A stretch of DNA of 64,000 nucleotides, from assembly GCA_949361645.1 (NCBI GenBank), contig OX442415.1:2116226-2180225 (forward strand), written 5' to 3'. The notes beneath the pieces were generated by a model, which was given only the letters and a program-made list of their open reading frames with translations, was not told the DNA's origin and did not search any database. The DNA comes from Spongilla lacustris. Taxonomy: Eukaryota; Porifera; Demospongiae; Spongillida; Spongillidae. Both the position numbers and the translations under genes were made by a program. Numbering within the stretch: position 1 is the first letter of the stretch; each line of letters opens with the position of its first letter. Shown here piece by piece: positions 11,701 to 23,345 of the stretch.

Positions 11701-12355
11701 AGATTCATCTCTGTATGTGTCGTTAAAGAGTCACCTGTGCACCTTACATCTGTGTGGTTAAGAGTCATCTCTGTACACCTTATGTATATGTCGTTAAGGG
11801 GTCACCTGTACACCTTACATCTGTGTGGTTAAGAGTCATCTTGGTATACCTTATGTATGTGTTGTTAAGGGGTCACCTGTACACCGTATGTCTCTGTCGT
11901 TAAGAGTCATCTCTGTATACGTTATGTATGTGTCGTTAGGGGGTCGCCTGTACACCGTACGTCTCTGTCGTTACGAGACATCTCTGTACACCTTATGCAT
12001 GTGTCGTTAAGGGGTCACCTGTACACCTTACATCTGTGTGGTTAAGAGTCATCTCTGTATACCTTATGTATGTGTCGTTAAGGGGTCACCTGTACACCGT
12101 ACGTCTGTGTGGTTAAGAGTCATCTCTGTATGTGTCGTTAAAGAGTCACCTGTGCACCTTACATCTGTGTGGTTAAGAGTCATCTCTGTATACCTTATGT
12201 ATGTGTCGTTAAGGGGTCACCTGTACAACGTACGTCTGTGTGGTTAAGAGTCATCTCTGTACACCTTATGTATGTGTCGTTAAGGGGTCACCTGTACACC
12301 TTACGTCTGTGTGGTTAAGAGTCATCTCCTTGCACCTTATGTATGTGTCGTTAAG
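8755..12355. repeat. Satellite A array, about 71-bp unit (E1)
   Basis: Tandem array of a unit made of two related halves. One half has GTCATCTCTGTACACCTTAT and GTATGTGTCGTTAAGG; the other has GTCACCTGTACACCTTAC and GTCTGTGTGGTTAAGA. A shorter variant lacking about 11 bp (ATTCATCTCTGTATGTGTCG) recurs regularly. About 50 copies are present. Repeated 61-69-codon frames inside it come from the repeat itself and are not genes. E4 carries the same array at about 3.5 times the length. Confidence 0.95.
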
Positions 12356-13202
12356 CCCCCATGGCCCTATTTCACACTACCTATCCTCCTTTACTGCAAT
12401 TTGTATTCTTTACTGCAAGTTGTATCTGAGGCCCAGGCCATCCCCTACTCAATAGCACTCTCAGTCTCCACACAACCAGCCCTCCCACCCACCCACCCCT
12501 AAGCACCCCTCGTACATATGGTGTAATCAGACTGCCAACAGGCCGGAGAGCTGCCAGCTGCCACATTACCAGGATTGAATGGGGTCATCACAAAAGTAGA
12601 CCCCAGCATGTGGAGTGGAACATTGAACTGGAGCCGGCCCCAAACACTGGGGCCAGCCACAATGGCCCCGTATCCTAGCCCCACACAGTACTAACACCAG
12701 CTCCTCACTGCAAATGCATATGAAGCCACTACCTGTGAAACCATTAACCCCCACACTACAAGAGGACTTAATGGTAGGGGAACCATCAACTACAAGTGGA
12801 GCTACCAGCTCGCATTGGACAAATGGAATACCACCACTGAAGCAGCCTCCATTTGTAGAGTGTACATACGTGCCTACGTTTGTCTCTTCACACATTTTGT
12901 GTTGTAGATCTGAACTACTGTAGACATGTACTTGTACAGAGTAAAATTTTATCAGTGTGGATGCTGTTAGTGGTGAATATGGTTAACTGCCCTATCGGTA
13001 CTGATTGCGGTGGGTCTGCACCCGTGGTTGGTTTATATAGACAACAGAGGGCGTTTTGCCCTACTGGGAACTACTGCACGCAAGTAGCAAAACACGTAGA
13101 TCTAAGTGCCGTTTTGAATGTCACATAAATTGCACGCACAGTCACATCTACAATGTGGCACGATGAAGACATCAGAATTCATGACCACACAAGTGAAGTT
13201 AG
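12356..13202 (+). repeat. Left arm of palindromic core (E1)
   Basis: This arm pairs with 13360-14200 as an inverted repeat. Easily seen pairs are the CCCTATCGGTACTGATTGCG block (about 12990 and 13555) and GCACGATGAAGACATCAGAA (about 13158 and 13390). Part of the arm (from about 12560) is also homologous to the middle of E2 (from 22031). No gene is apparent; the open frames on both strands mirror each other because the arms are inverted copies. Confidence 0.85.
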
Positions 13203-13359
13203 CAGACCCTACACTGTCAGAGATGTCAACAGATCTAGACATTACCAGTGTAACCCAGTTTCACCTGTGCCCCACGGCCGCTATATACACTAGCACATAC
13301 ATTTTAGCAGATATACAACAGCCTAGGGCTAGCTATAGGTATACGCAAGTACGTAGTTG
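13203..13359. other. Loop between the core palindrome arms (E1)
   Basis: About 157 bp with no inverted partner, between the two core arms. It includes short AT-rich sequence around GCTATATACACTAGC. Nothing recognisable is encoded. Confidence 0.7.
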
Positions 13360-14410
13360 ATGGCTAACTCCACTTGTGTGGTAGTGAATTCTGATGTCTT
13401 CATCGTGCCACATTGTACATTGTAGCTGTGACTGTGCATGCAATTTATGTGACATTCAAAACGGCACTTACGTACTCGTACAGTACAGTAGTTCCCAGTA
13501 GGGCAAAACGCCCTCTGTTGTCCATATAAACCAACCACGGGTGCAGACCCACCGCAATCAGTACCGATAGGGCAGGTAACTATATTCACCACTAAATGCA
13601 TCCACACCAGATAAAATTTACTCTGTACATGTACAAGTACATGTCTACAGTAGTTCAGATCTACAACACAAAATGTGAGAAAAGACAAACGTAGGCATGT
13701 ATGTACACTCTACAAATGGAGGCTGCTTCAGTCCATGGTGGTTCCATTTGTCCATTGCAAGCTGGTAGCTCCACTTGTAGTTGATGGTTCCCCTACCATT
13801 AAGTCCTCTTGTAGTGTGGGGGTTAATGGTTTCACAGGTAGTAGCTTCATTTGCATTTGCAGTGAGGAGCTGGTGTTAGTACTGTGTGAGGCTAGGATAG
13901 GGGGGCCATTGTGGCTGGCCCCAGTGTTTGGGGCCGGCTCCAGTTCAATGTTCCACTCCACATGCTGGGGTCTACTTTTGTGATGACCCCATTCAATCCT
14001 GGTAATGTGGCAGCTGGCAGCACTCCGGCCTGTTGGCAGTCTGATTACACCATATGTAAGAGGGGTGTTTATGGGTGGGTGGGTGGGTGGGTGGGTGGGA
14101 GGGCTGGTTGTGTGGAGACTGAGAGTGCTATAGAGTAAGGAATGGCCTGGGCCTCGGATACAACTTGCAGTAGAGGAGGATAGGTAGTGGGAGATAGGGA
14201 CATGGTGGCGAATGCGGCATGCCCAGTGTGAGAGCTGCATTAATGTGGGAGCCCCCAATGACCCTGTAGGATTTTTTAGTACCTGGTTGCTCCTTTGCTG
14301 GCAGTCTACTGGTGCTAACTGGACATGTAGTGTGGGGCTATTAAGTTAACTTGCATTAATGGTTTTGTCCGCATGAAGTGAGGGAGCTGACCTGATTCGA
14401 CCCTCGGCCA
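13360..14410 (-). repeat. Right arm of palindromic core plus E2-like tail (E1)
   Basis: 13360-14200 is the inverted partner of 12356-13202. The sequence continues to about 14410 with further similarity to the right half of E2 (around 23690-23880), sharing GGTGCTAACTGGAC and GTAGTGTGGGGCTATTAAGT. A GGGT microsatellite (about 14075-14100) matches CCCA runs in the left arm. It reads as an E2-type core embedded in a coding element. Confidence 0.8.
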
Positions 14411-17400
14411 ATACAGGGTGTAAATGGGACCAATGCATTGACCACACAACAGACACACATACAGAGTGTAAATGCGGGGATCATTCATTTGGCCCCACAA
14501 CAGACACAAGCACAGGGTGTAAATGGGATCATGGATTTGAACACAAGTACAGGGTGTAAATCGCACCAAGGATTTGACCCCACAACAGACAAAAGTACAG
14601 GGTGTAAATGGGACCATGGATTTGATCACAAGTAAAAGGGGTGTAAATCAGACCATGGATTTGACCCACAACAGACACAAGTACAGGGTGTAAATGGGAC
14701 CATATATTTGATTACAAGTACAGGGTGTAAATCAGACCATGGATTTGACCCCAGAACAGACAAAAGTACAAGGTGTAAATGGAGCATGAGTTTGACCCCA
14801 CAACAGACACGAGTACTCAAGTACAGGATGGGACCATGGATTTGATCACAAGTACAAGGTGTAAATCAGACCATGGATTAACCCCACAACAGACAAAAGT
14901 ACAGGTGTAAATGCGAGCATGAGTTTGACCCCACAACAGACAAAAGTACAAGGGTGTAAATGGGACCAAGCATTTGACCCCACAACATACACAAATACAG
15001 GGTGTAAATGGGACCATGGATTTGATCATAAGTACAGACTGGGTATAAATGGGACCATGGATTTGATCACAAGTACAAGGTGTAAATCGGACCATGAATT
15101 TGATCACAAGTACAGTGTGTAAATGAGACCATGGATTTGATCACAAGTACAGGATGTAAATGGAACCATGGTTCTGACCCCACAACAGACACAAGAACAA
15201 GGTGTAAAAGGGACCATGAATTTGACCCCACAACAGACACACGTAAAGGGTGTAAATGGGACCATAGTTTTGACCCTAAAACATATTTAAGTACAGGGTG
15301 TAAATGGAACCATGGATTTGACCCCACAGCATACACAAGTACAGGGTGTAAATGGGACCATGGATTTGATCTTAAAACAGACTCAAGTACAGGGTGTAAA
15401 TGGGAGCATGAGTTTGACCCACAACAGACACAAGTACAGGGTGTAAATGGGACCAATGAATTTACCCCACAACAGACACAAATACAGAGTGCAAATGGGA
15501 CCATGGATTTGATCAAAAGTACAGGGTGTAAATGGGACCAATGAATTGACCCTAAATAAACTCAAGTACAGGGTGTAAATGGGACCAATGAATTGACCCT
15601 AAATAAACTCAAGTACAGGGTGTAAATGGGACCATAGGTTTGACCCTAAAACAGACTCAAGTACAGGGTGTAAATGGGACCATAGGTTTGACCCTAAAAC
15701 AGACTCAAGTACAGGGTGTAAATGGGAGCATGAGTTTGACCCACAACAGACAAAGTAAAGGGTGTAAATGGGACCATGGATTTCATCACAAGTACAGGGT
15801 GTAAATGAGACCATGGATTTGACCCCACAGCATACTCAAGTACAGGGTGTAAATGGGATCATGGATTTACCCCACAACAGACACAAGTACAGGTATAAAT
15901 GGGACCATAGATTTGACCATAAACAGACTCAAGTACAGGGTGTTAATGGGACCATGGATTTGACCCCACAACAGACACAAGTACAGGGTGTAAATGGGAC
16001 CATGGATTTGATCCCACAACAGACACATACAACATGTATATCCCACAATAGACACAACAAGTACAGGGTGTAAATGGGACCATGGATTTGACCCCACAAC
16101 AGACACAAGTACAGGGTGTAAATGGGACCATGGATTTCATCACAAGTACAGGGTGTAAATCAGACCATGGATTTGACCCCACAACAGACAAAAGTACAGG
16201 TCTAAATGGGAGTATGAGTTTGACCCCATAATAGACACAAGTACAGGGTGTAAATGGGACCATGCATTTGACCCCACAACAGACAGAAGTACAGGGTTAA
16301 ATGGGAGCATGGATTAGATCTCACAACAGACACAAGTACAGTGTGTAAATGGGACCAAGGATTTGATCACACGTACAGGGTGTAAATCGGACCATGGATT
16401 TGATCACAAGTACAGGGTGTAAATCGGACCATGGATTTGATCACAAGTACAGGGTGTAAATCGGACCACAGATTTGAACCCACAAAAGACACAAGTACAG
16501 GGTGTAAATGTGACCATGGATTTGATCACAGGTACAGGGTGTAAATGGGACCATGGATTTGACTCCGCAACAGACACATACAACATGTATATCCCACAAT
16601 AGACACAACAAGTACAGGGTGTAAATGGGACCATGGATTTCATCACAAGTACAGGGTGTAAATCAGACCATGGATTTGACCCCACAACAGACAAAAGTAC
16701 AGGTCTAAATGGGAGTATGAGTTTGACCCCACAACAGACACAAGTACAGGGTGTAAAAGGAACCATGGATTTGACCCCACAGCATACTCAAGTACAGGGT
16801 GTAAATGGGACCATGGATTTGACCCCACAATAGACACAAGTACAGGGTGTAAATGGGACCATGCATTTGACCCCACAACAGACAGAAGTACAGGGTTAAA
16901 TGGGACCATGGATTAGATCTCACAACAGACACAAGTACAGTGTGTAAATGGACCAAGGATTTGATCACACGTACAGGGTGTAAATCGGACCATGGATTTG
17001 ATCACAAGTACAGGGTGTAAATCGGACAATGGATTTGATCACAAGTACAGGGTGTAAATCGGACCACGGATTTGAACCCACAACAGACACAAGTACAGGG
17101 TGTAAATGTGACCATGGATTTGATCACAGGTACAGGGTCTAAATGGGACCATGGATTTGACTCCGCAACAGACAAAAGTACTGGGTGTAAATGGGACCAA
17201 TGAATTGACGCTAAACAGACTCAAGTACAGGGTGTAAATGGAACCATAGATTTGACCCTAAAACAGACTCAAGTACAGGGTGTAAATGGGACTATGGATT
17301 TGACCCCACAACAGACACAAGTACAGGGTGTAAAAGGAACCATGGATTTGACCCCACAGCATACTCAAGTACAGGGTGTAAATGGGAGCATGGATTTGAC

Positions 17401-17822
17401 CCCACAATTGACACAAGTACAGGGTGTAAATGGGACCATAGATTTGAGCCTAAACAGACTCAAGTACAGTGTGTAAATGTGATCATGCATTTGACCCCAC
17501 AACAGACACAAGTACAGGACCATGGATTTGACCCCACAATAGATACACCTACAGTGTGTAAATGGGACCATGCATTTGACCCTAAACAGACACAAGTACA
17601 GGGTGTAAATGGGACCATGGATTTGACCCCAAGTACAGGTTGTACATATAAATGGACCATGGATTTGATCCCACAACAGAGGATGTAAATGGACCATGGA
17701 TTTGATCCCACAACCCAGGATACGATGTAAATGGATCATGGATTTGATCCCACAACAGAGGATGTAAATGGACCATGGATTTGATCCCACAACAGACACA
17801 AGTGCAGGGTGTAAATGGGACC
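14411..17822 (+). repeat. Satellite B array, 48-bp unit (E1)
   Basis: About 70 copies of a 48-bp unit with landmarks CAAGTACAGGGTGTAAATGG, GACCATGGATTTGACCCC and ACAACAGACA. Many copies have small deletions. There are no unique spacers between identical repeats, so it is not a CRISPR array. Open frames on both strands are by-products: 48 is a multiple of 3, so a frame that is open in one unit stays open in the next. Confidence 0.95.
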
Positions 17823-17861
17823 ACCGTCGTCACTGTACTAGCATAAATCTAGTAACCTTTC

Positions 17862-17945
17862 TCACGATCGTCGTATTCGCACCGCTCGAACTTCACGTCC
17901 GCCGATTGAAACTCTTATGACCTTGTCTTCAGTTGACGGCGCCAT
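17862..17945 (-). pseudogene. Relic of transposase gene start at right end of E1
   Basis: On the minus strand, an ATG at 17945 begins MAPSTEDKVIRVSIGG and stops after 27 codons. In a shifted frame the same DNA reads FQSAD..KFERCEYDD, resembling SADEFEWYDN of the intact E4 protein (residues 14-23). Upstream of the ATG the TTCGTTATCTTCTG leader is also shared. It is a decayed inverted copy of the gene's 5' end and codes for nothing evident today. Confidence 0.75.
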
Positions 17946-18039
17946 AAAGTTTATGTACGCAGAAGATAACGAAATAGGGATCGAATAGTATAACAACTGC
18001 ATGTGAGTCCGACCGGGAGATGGATTCACGTATCCAGCG

Positions 18040-18514
18040 CAGAGTAGGTGTGGCTCTAAGTTATCCAAGTGTCAGCCCACAGGAAGTAGTTGCATATTCA
18101 TGTATTTGGTGCATGGAAGCGGGTCACGTACAACGGCGCGATTCGAGCGGGAAACTTGTAGCAACTTTGCGCCGCTGTATCTCCGTAACGGATGACATAA
18201 AAATTAACGAACAGAACAAATCGATAGGTATACGACCTCTCTACCTACAAACCGAATTTGAAGCGATTTGATTACTCCTACAGAAAGTTATGGCAGGTTT
18301 GAACCCACAGGGGTATCGGACGTTGCAATACTGGCACGGAGGAAGTACAAGACCCCAAAATGTATTTTACCATAGAGAAATGGTGTAGTATAAAGTGTTA
18401 AAAATAAGAAGTTGATAGCTTCAACCGTTCGGAAGATATAGCGATTCAAAAGAGAAGCATTTTTATAACATTTTATATATATAAGCGAAGGGCCATTTTC
18501 GTGGAAACTGTCCC
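18040..18514 (-). repeat. E1 right terminal inverted repeat
   Basis: Reverse complement of 4175-4640 with scattered differences, ending in GGAAACTGTCCC at 18514. It is almost identical to the right end of E4 (58771-59245), slightly more similar to that than to its own left end. Confidence 0.9.
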
Positions 18515-18534
18515 ATATATATATATATATATAT
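18515..18534. repeat. (AT)10 junction between E1 and E2
   Basis: Twenty bases of alternating AT separate the CCC end of E1 from the GGG start of E2, with no other sequence between them. Confidence 0.9.
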
Positions 18535-18990
18535 GGGACAGTTTCCGAGAAAATGTCGTTTCGCATATATATATAAAATGTTATAAAAATGCTTCTCTTT
18601 TGAATTGCTATATCTTCCGAACGGTTAACGCTATCAACTTCCTATTTTCAACACTTCGTACTGCACCATTTCCTTATGGTAAAATACATTTTGGAGTCTT
18701 GCACTTGCTCCTTGCCAGTATTGCAATGTTCGATACCCCACCGGGTTCAAACCCACCATAACTTTAGGTAGGAGTAATCAATTCGCTTCAAATTCGGTTT
18801 GTAAGTAGAGAGGTCCTATACCTATCGATTTGTTCTGTTCGTTAATTTTTATGTCATCTGTTACGGAGATACAGCGGCGCAAAGTTGGTACAAGTTTCCC
18901 GCTCGAATCGCGCCGTTGTACGTGCGTGAACCGCTTCCATACCAAATACATGAATATGCAACTACTTCCTGTGGGCTGAGACTTGGATAA
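18535..18990 (+). repeat. E2 left terminal inverted repeat
   Basis: Homologous to the E1 and E4 terminal repeats, with the same block order, but diverged near the tip (CGAGAAAATGTCGTTTCGC instead of CACGAAAATGGCCCTTCG). Its partner is 26372-26827. Confidence 0.9.
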
Positions 18991-19100
18991 CTTATAGCCA
19001 CACCTATATACTGCGCTAGCTAGCTAGCTGGGTAAGTATTTAATCTATCGTCCCTGTCAGAGTTGATATTCGTTATCTTCTGTGTAGATAAACGATATGC

Positions 19101-19265
19101 ATGGCGACGTCCACTGAAGACAAACTCGTAAGAGTTTCAATCGGCGGATGAGTTCGAGCGGTACCGATACGTCGATCGATATTCAAGATACATTCGACGA
19201 GGATGGGGAGATCGAGAACGGTAGAGACGGCGGTCATACCACTGACGATGGTGGTTGTAGGGAGT
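19101..19265 (+). pseudogene. Relic of transposase gene start, left arm of E2
   Basis: An ATG at 19101 begins MATSTEDKLVRVSIGG and stops. In a shifted frame the DNA reads EFQSADEFERYRYVD, clearly related to SADEFEWYDNLDVDE of the intact E4 protein. The leader TTCGTTATCTTCTGTGTAGA before the ATG is also the same as in E4 and E1. The remainder of the gene is absent. Confidence 0.8.
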
Positions 19266-19289
19266 AAGCAGCCGCTAAATCACTAAAAG

Positions 19290-22020
19290 AGCCACCGCGG
19301 CCCCGCCCCCCACATATGGGCCCTTGCTAACCCTCTCGCTGCAAATGGAGTTGGCAGCCCTCACAATTTCAGGGCAGCCATGAACTACATGTACATGTAC
19401 CAAAGGAAACCACACATGCCCCCTCCCAACACTTCCAAGCCCTCACTGCAAATGGCCTTACATCTACATGACTGATGTAAGCAGAACCCCATTGGTCCAG
19501 TCCCCCTCCCCACCCCCACTAATGATTGTTCGCTGCAAGTTCAAGGGACCAATGGAGCCATCCCCACACAGCAAAACCCTCAGTCCCCATCACTACTGCC
19601 TCACGAACTTACAAATAATACATCCACACTGCAAGCAGTGGAGCCACCAGCTCTCTTACAGAAGGGGCTTTCAGACCCTGCACTGGCAGCAGGGGTGCCC
19701 ACACATGCAGGGGTCAATAGCTATGAGGCCAGTGGAGATGCCAGCTGTCACACTACAAGCAATTAAGCAGTCCCCAAATTTCAGGGAAAGTCATGAACTA
19801 CATGTACATGCACTGAACGTACACCAGCGTCCATTAGCCCTCACTACAAGTGCCCCACACACCGGGACCAGCCCCTACGGCCCTCCTGCACACTACCTGT
19901 CCTTCACTGCACGTAGAGTCAACGGCCCAGGGACCAATAGGGTCAGCTCCCTCATTGCAAGCAGACAGTAATGCAAGTGAACTTAAAAGCCCACACTGCA
20001 TTCCAGTTAGCACCAGTGGAGCCATATTCCAGATGGAGTTATCAGGCTGCCAGCAGGGAAGCCACCAGCTACTAAACTTCCTGGGGTCATTGGGGGACAC
20101 CACAATAATGCATGCTGGTGCATGGAGTCACACTGCAAGTGGAAATGGCACCCCCCACAATTTCAGGGAGCCATGAACTGGAGCCACACATGCCCCCACT
20201 ATCTATGGAACCATTCACACTCACTTAGCAGCCCCCACATACGGTGCCCTTTCTCCCACTACCTATCCTTCACTGCAAGTTTCAGCAGCCTTCTCAGCCT
20301 TCTCACTACAAGTGCACCATACCGGTGACCATTCACTGCAAGTTCAAGGGGCCAATGGTCACACATCAGAACCAACATCCCCCATGATCACTGCAAGTGA
20401 ACTCAACAGCCGCACAATGCAAGTGAATTTACATTTAATGCCTCCACGCTGCAAGTAGTGGACCCACCATCTCTCTTACAGATGGGGTTACCAGACCCTG
20501 CATTGCCAGCAGGGGTGCCCACACATGCTGGGGTCAATAGGTATGAGGCCAGTGGAGATGCCAACCCTCGCACCACAAGCCATGAACTACATGTACTGTG
20601 CGTACACCTGCCCCTCTCCAATGGAACCATTAGGCCTCCTGCATACTACCTGTCCTTCACTGCACGTTGAGTCAACGTACGGCCCAGGGACCAATGAGGT
20701 CAGCTCCGTCACTGCAAGCGGACAGTATCATTGGAACCATTAATGCAAGTGAACTTAATAGCCCCACACTGCACGTCCGGTTAGCACCAGCGGTTATCGG
20801 ACTGTCAGCAAGGTAGCAACCAGCTGCCAAACACCCCAGGGTCATTGGGGCCCCCAGAATAATCATGCTGGTGGAAACTCACAACAGTGCAATTGCAATT
20901 GGCACCCCCCACAATAGTAGGGAAGCCATGAACTGGAGCCCCCCCCCCCCCCCCCCCCCCCGCTATCCATGGAACCAATTTAGCCCTCACTTAGCAGGAG
21001 TATCTCCCACTAATTGTACCTATCCTTCACTGCATATTTCATCAGCCAAGATTACCAGCCATATCACTACAAGTGCACCATACCAATGAACATTTACCGC
21101 AGGTTCAAGGGGCCATGGTCATTCTCACAACCATCCCCCATAACTGCAAGTGAACTTAACAGCCGCACAAGACAAGTGAACTTACATTAAATACCTACAC
21201 ACTGCTAATAGTAGAGCCACCAGCTCTCTCACAGATGGGGTTACCAGACCTGCACTGCCCACATAAGCTGGGGTCAATAGGTATGTGCCAATGGAGATGC
21301 CAGCCATCGCACTACAAGTACTCCCCAAATTTCAGAGGAAGCCATGAACTACATGTACTGTACGTACACCCATCCTACTCCAAACACTACCAGTGGAACC
21401 ATTAGCCCTCACTGCAACTACCCCACACACTGGGACCCACCCCCACGGCACTCCTGCCCATGCACTATCTGTCTTTCACTGCATGTTGAATTAATGGCCC
21501 ATGCAAGGGTCAGCTCCCTCACTGCAAGCGGCAGAATTATTAATGCAAGTGAACTTAATAGCCCCACACTACAAGTCCAGTTAGCACCAGTGGAGCAATT
21601 ACAGAGATGGAGTCACCAGACTGCCAGCGAGGAAGCCACCAGCTGCTAAAACCCCCTGCAGGGTCATTTGGGGGCCCCCACAATAATGCATACCGGTGGA
21701 GACACTGTTCTGCAATACGAATTCGGCGCCTCCAACAATATTAGGGGAGCCATCAGCTGGAGTCACACATGCTCCCACTACCCATGGAACCATTAGCCCA
21801 CACTTAGCAGCCCCCACATACGGGGCTAGCCCCCACGGCACTGTCTCACACTACCTATCCTTTACTACAAGTTGTACCCAAGATCCAGGAGCAAATGAGC
21901 AAGGCCATTCCCACTCACTAGCCCTCAGTGGAACCACACTCAACCAGCCCTCCCACCCATCCACCAATGGAGTAATCAGACTGCCAGCAGGGCTGCCCCA
22001 TTACCGGTCCTCACAAAACT
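19290..22020. repeat. Degenerate 770-800-bp tandem repeat, left arm of E2
   Basis: Landmarks recur at regular intervals. AATGCAAGTGAACTTA with TTAGCACCAG appears near 19972, 20743 and 21541. The CAGCTCTCTTACAGA-type block appears near 19650, 20470 and 21220. The spacing is about 755-820 bp. Short motifs such as CACTGCAAGT also recur at smaller spacing. A 23-C run lies at 20939-20961. The open frames are not supported as genes because each also appears in the other arm and none has a recognisable domain. Confidence 0.75.
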
Positions 22021-22030
22021 AGACCCCATC

Positions 22031-22682
22031 ATGTGGAGTGGAACCACACATGCAATGGAGCCATTAGCCCTCACTGCATGTGGACTTACATGGTGCAGGC
22101 CCCAAACACTGGGGCCAGCCAAAATGGCCCCCTATCCTAGCCCCACACAGTACAATAACCAGCTCCTCACTGCACATGGAACCACTACCTGTGAAACCAT
22201 TAACCCCCTACCTGTGAAACCATTAACCCCCACACTACAAGGGGACTTACACTGTCAGGGGAACCATTGACTACTAGTGGAGCTACCAGCCCACATTGGA
22301 CAAATGGGAACACCACCACTGAAGCAGCCTCCGTTTGTAGAGTGTACGTCTATACGTTTTGAACACATTTTGTGTTGTACGTCTGAACTAAATGTTTGTG
22401 CATGTACAGAGTAATTTTATCTGGGGTGGACATGAAGCCATCCTGTTAGTGGTGAATATAGTTACCAGCCCTATCGGTACTGATTGCGGGTGGTCTGCAC
22501 CCGTGGTTGGTTTATATAGACAAGGCATAGGGCTTTTTGTAAAGAATAAAGCCTACTGGGAACTGCTTTACATTGTTGAAGTTGCAAAACTTGTAAGTGC
22601 CATTTAGAATGTCACATATTAAATTGCATGCGCAGTCACATGCAGCTACAATTTGGCACGGTGAAGACATCGGAATTCATGA
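22031..22682 (+). repeat. E2 core, left half (shared with E1 and E4)
   Basis: Homologous to 12590-13190 of E1. Shared blocks include CCCCAAACACTGGGGCCAGC, CCCTATCGGTACTGATTGCG and GGTTGGTTTATATAGACAA. It ends in an inner hairpin arm containing GAAGACATCGGAATTCATGA. Confidence 0.85.
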
Positions 22683-22703
22683 CCACTAACTCTACTTGTG
22701 TTT
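22683..22703. other. Hairpin loop at the centre of E2
   Basis: About 21 bp between the two innermost arms; the flanking TCATGAATTC-type sequences pair with each other. This is the shortest and sharpest turn in the window, compared with a 157-bp loop at the matching place in E1. Confidence 0.8.
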
Positions 22704-23345
22704 TCATGAATTCTGATGTCTTCACCGTGCCAAATTGTAGCATTCTAAATGGCCCTTACATGTTTCGCTACTTGTACCTCAACAAATGTAAACTAAACAC
22801 CACATGCATGTAGTTCCTAGCTAGCTGTAGGTTTTTCTATTTTTCTTTTCAAAAAGCCCTATGCCTTGTCTATATAAACCAACCACGGGTGCAGACCACC
22901 CGCAATCAGTACCGATAGGGCTGGTAACTATATTCACCACTAACAGGATGGCTTCAAGTCCTCCCCAGATAAAATTACTCTGTACATGCCTCTGTACATG
23001 CACAAACATTTAGTTCAGATGTGAGTGTGTTCAAAACTTATAGACATGTACACTCTACAAACGGAGGCTGCTTCAGTGGTGGTGTTCCCATTTGTCCAAT
23101 GTGGGCTGGTAGCTCCACTAGTAGTCGATGGTTCCCCTGACACTGAGTCCCCTTGTAGTGTGGGGGTTAGTAATGGTTTCACAGGTAGTGGTTCCATGTG
23201 CAGTGAGGAGCTGGTTATTGTACTGTGTGGGGCTAGGATAGGGGGCCATTGTGGCTGGCCCCAGTGTTTGGGGCCTGCACCATGTAAGTCCACATGCAGT
23301 GAGGGCTAATGGCTCCATTGCATGTGTGGTTCCACTCCACATGAT
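22704..23345 (-). repeat. E2 core, right half
   Basis: Inverted partner of 22031-22682 with small indels, for example one fewer copy of a short CTACCTGTGAAACCATTAAC repeat. These indels show that the two arms are not simply one sequence assembled twice in opposite directions. Confidence 0.85.

Larger units (their letters stand above)
4175..18514 (+). mobile_element. E1: 14.3-kb terminal-inverted-repeat DNA transposon
   Basis: The ends are GGGACAGTTTCC at 4175 and its exact reverse complement at 18503-18514, each bordered by alternating AT. The order inside is left terminal repeat, broken transposase-like gene, small minisatellite, satellite A, palindromic core, satellite B, relic of a gene start, right terminal repeat. 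It is a near-identical sister of E4 in the same orientation. The main differences are satellite lengths and a frameshift in the gene. Because its own gene is broken, it would depend on protein from another copy such as E4. Confidence 0.9.

Noticed and set aside
8755..12355. Repeated 61-69-codon open frames in satellite A (also 40652-53404)
   Set aside because: Identical frames recur with the satellite period and include no non-repeat sequence; they are a property of the unit.
12566..14258. Cys-containing 109- to 176-codon frames in the E1 core
   Set aside because: They are mirror images of each other across the palindrome and recur in decayed form in E2; no recognised domain or independent conservation.
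14411..17822. CRISPR-like array
   Set aside because: Units are contiguous 48-bp copies with point differences and no unique spacers, in a eukaryotic setting with no cas-like genes.
14411..17833. Many overlapping frames on both strands in satellite B (also 55454-58560 and 60740-64000)
   Set aside because: The 48-bp unit is a multiple of three, so any open frame extends through the array; sense and antisense frames are equally open.
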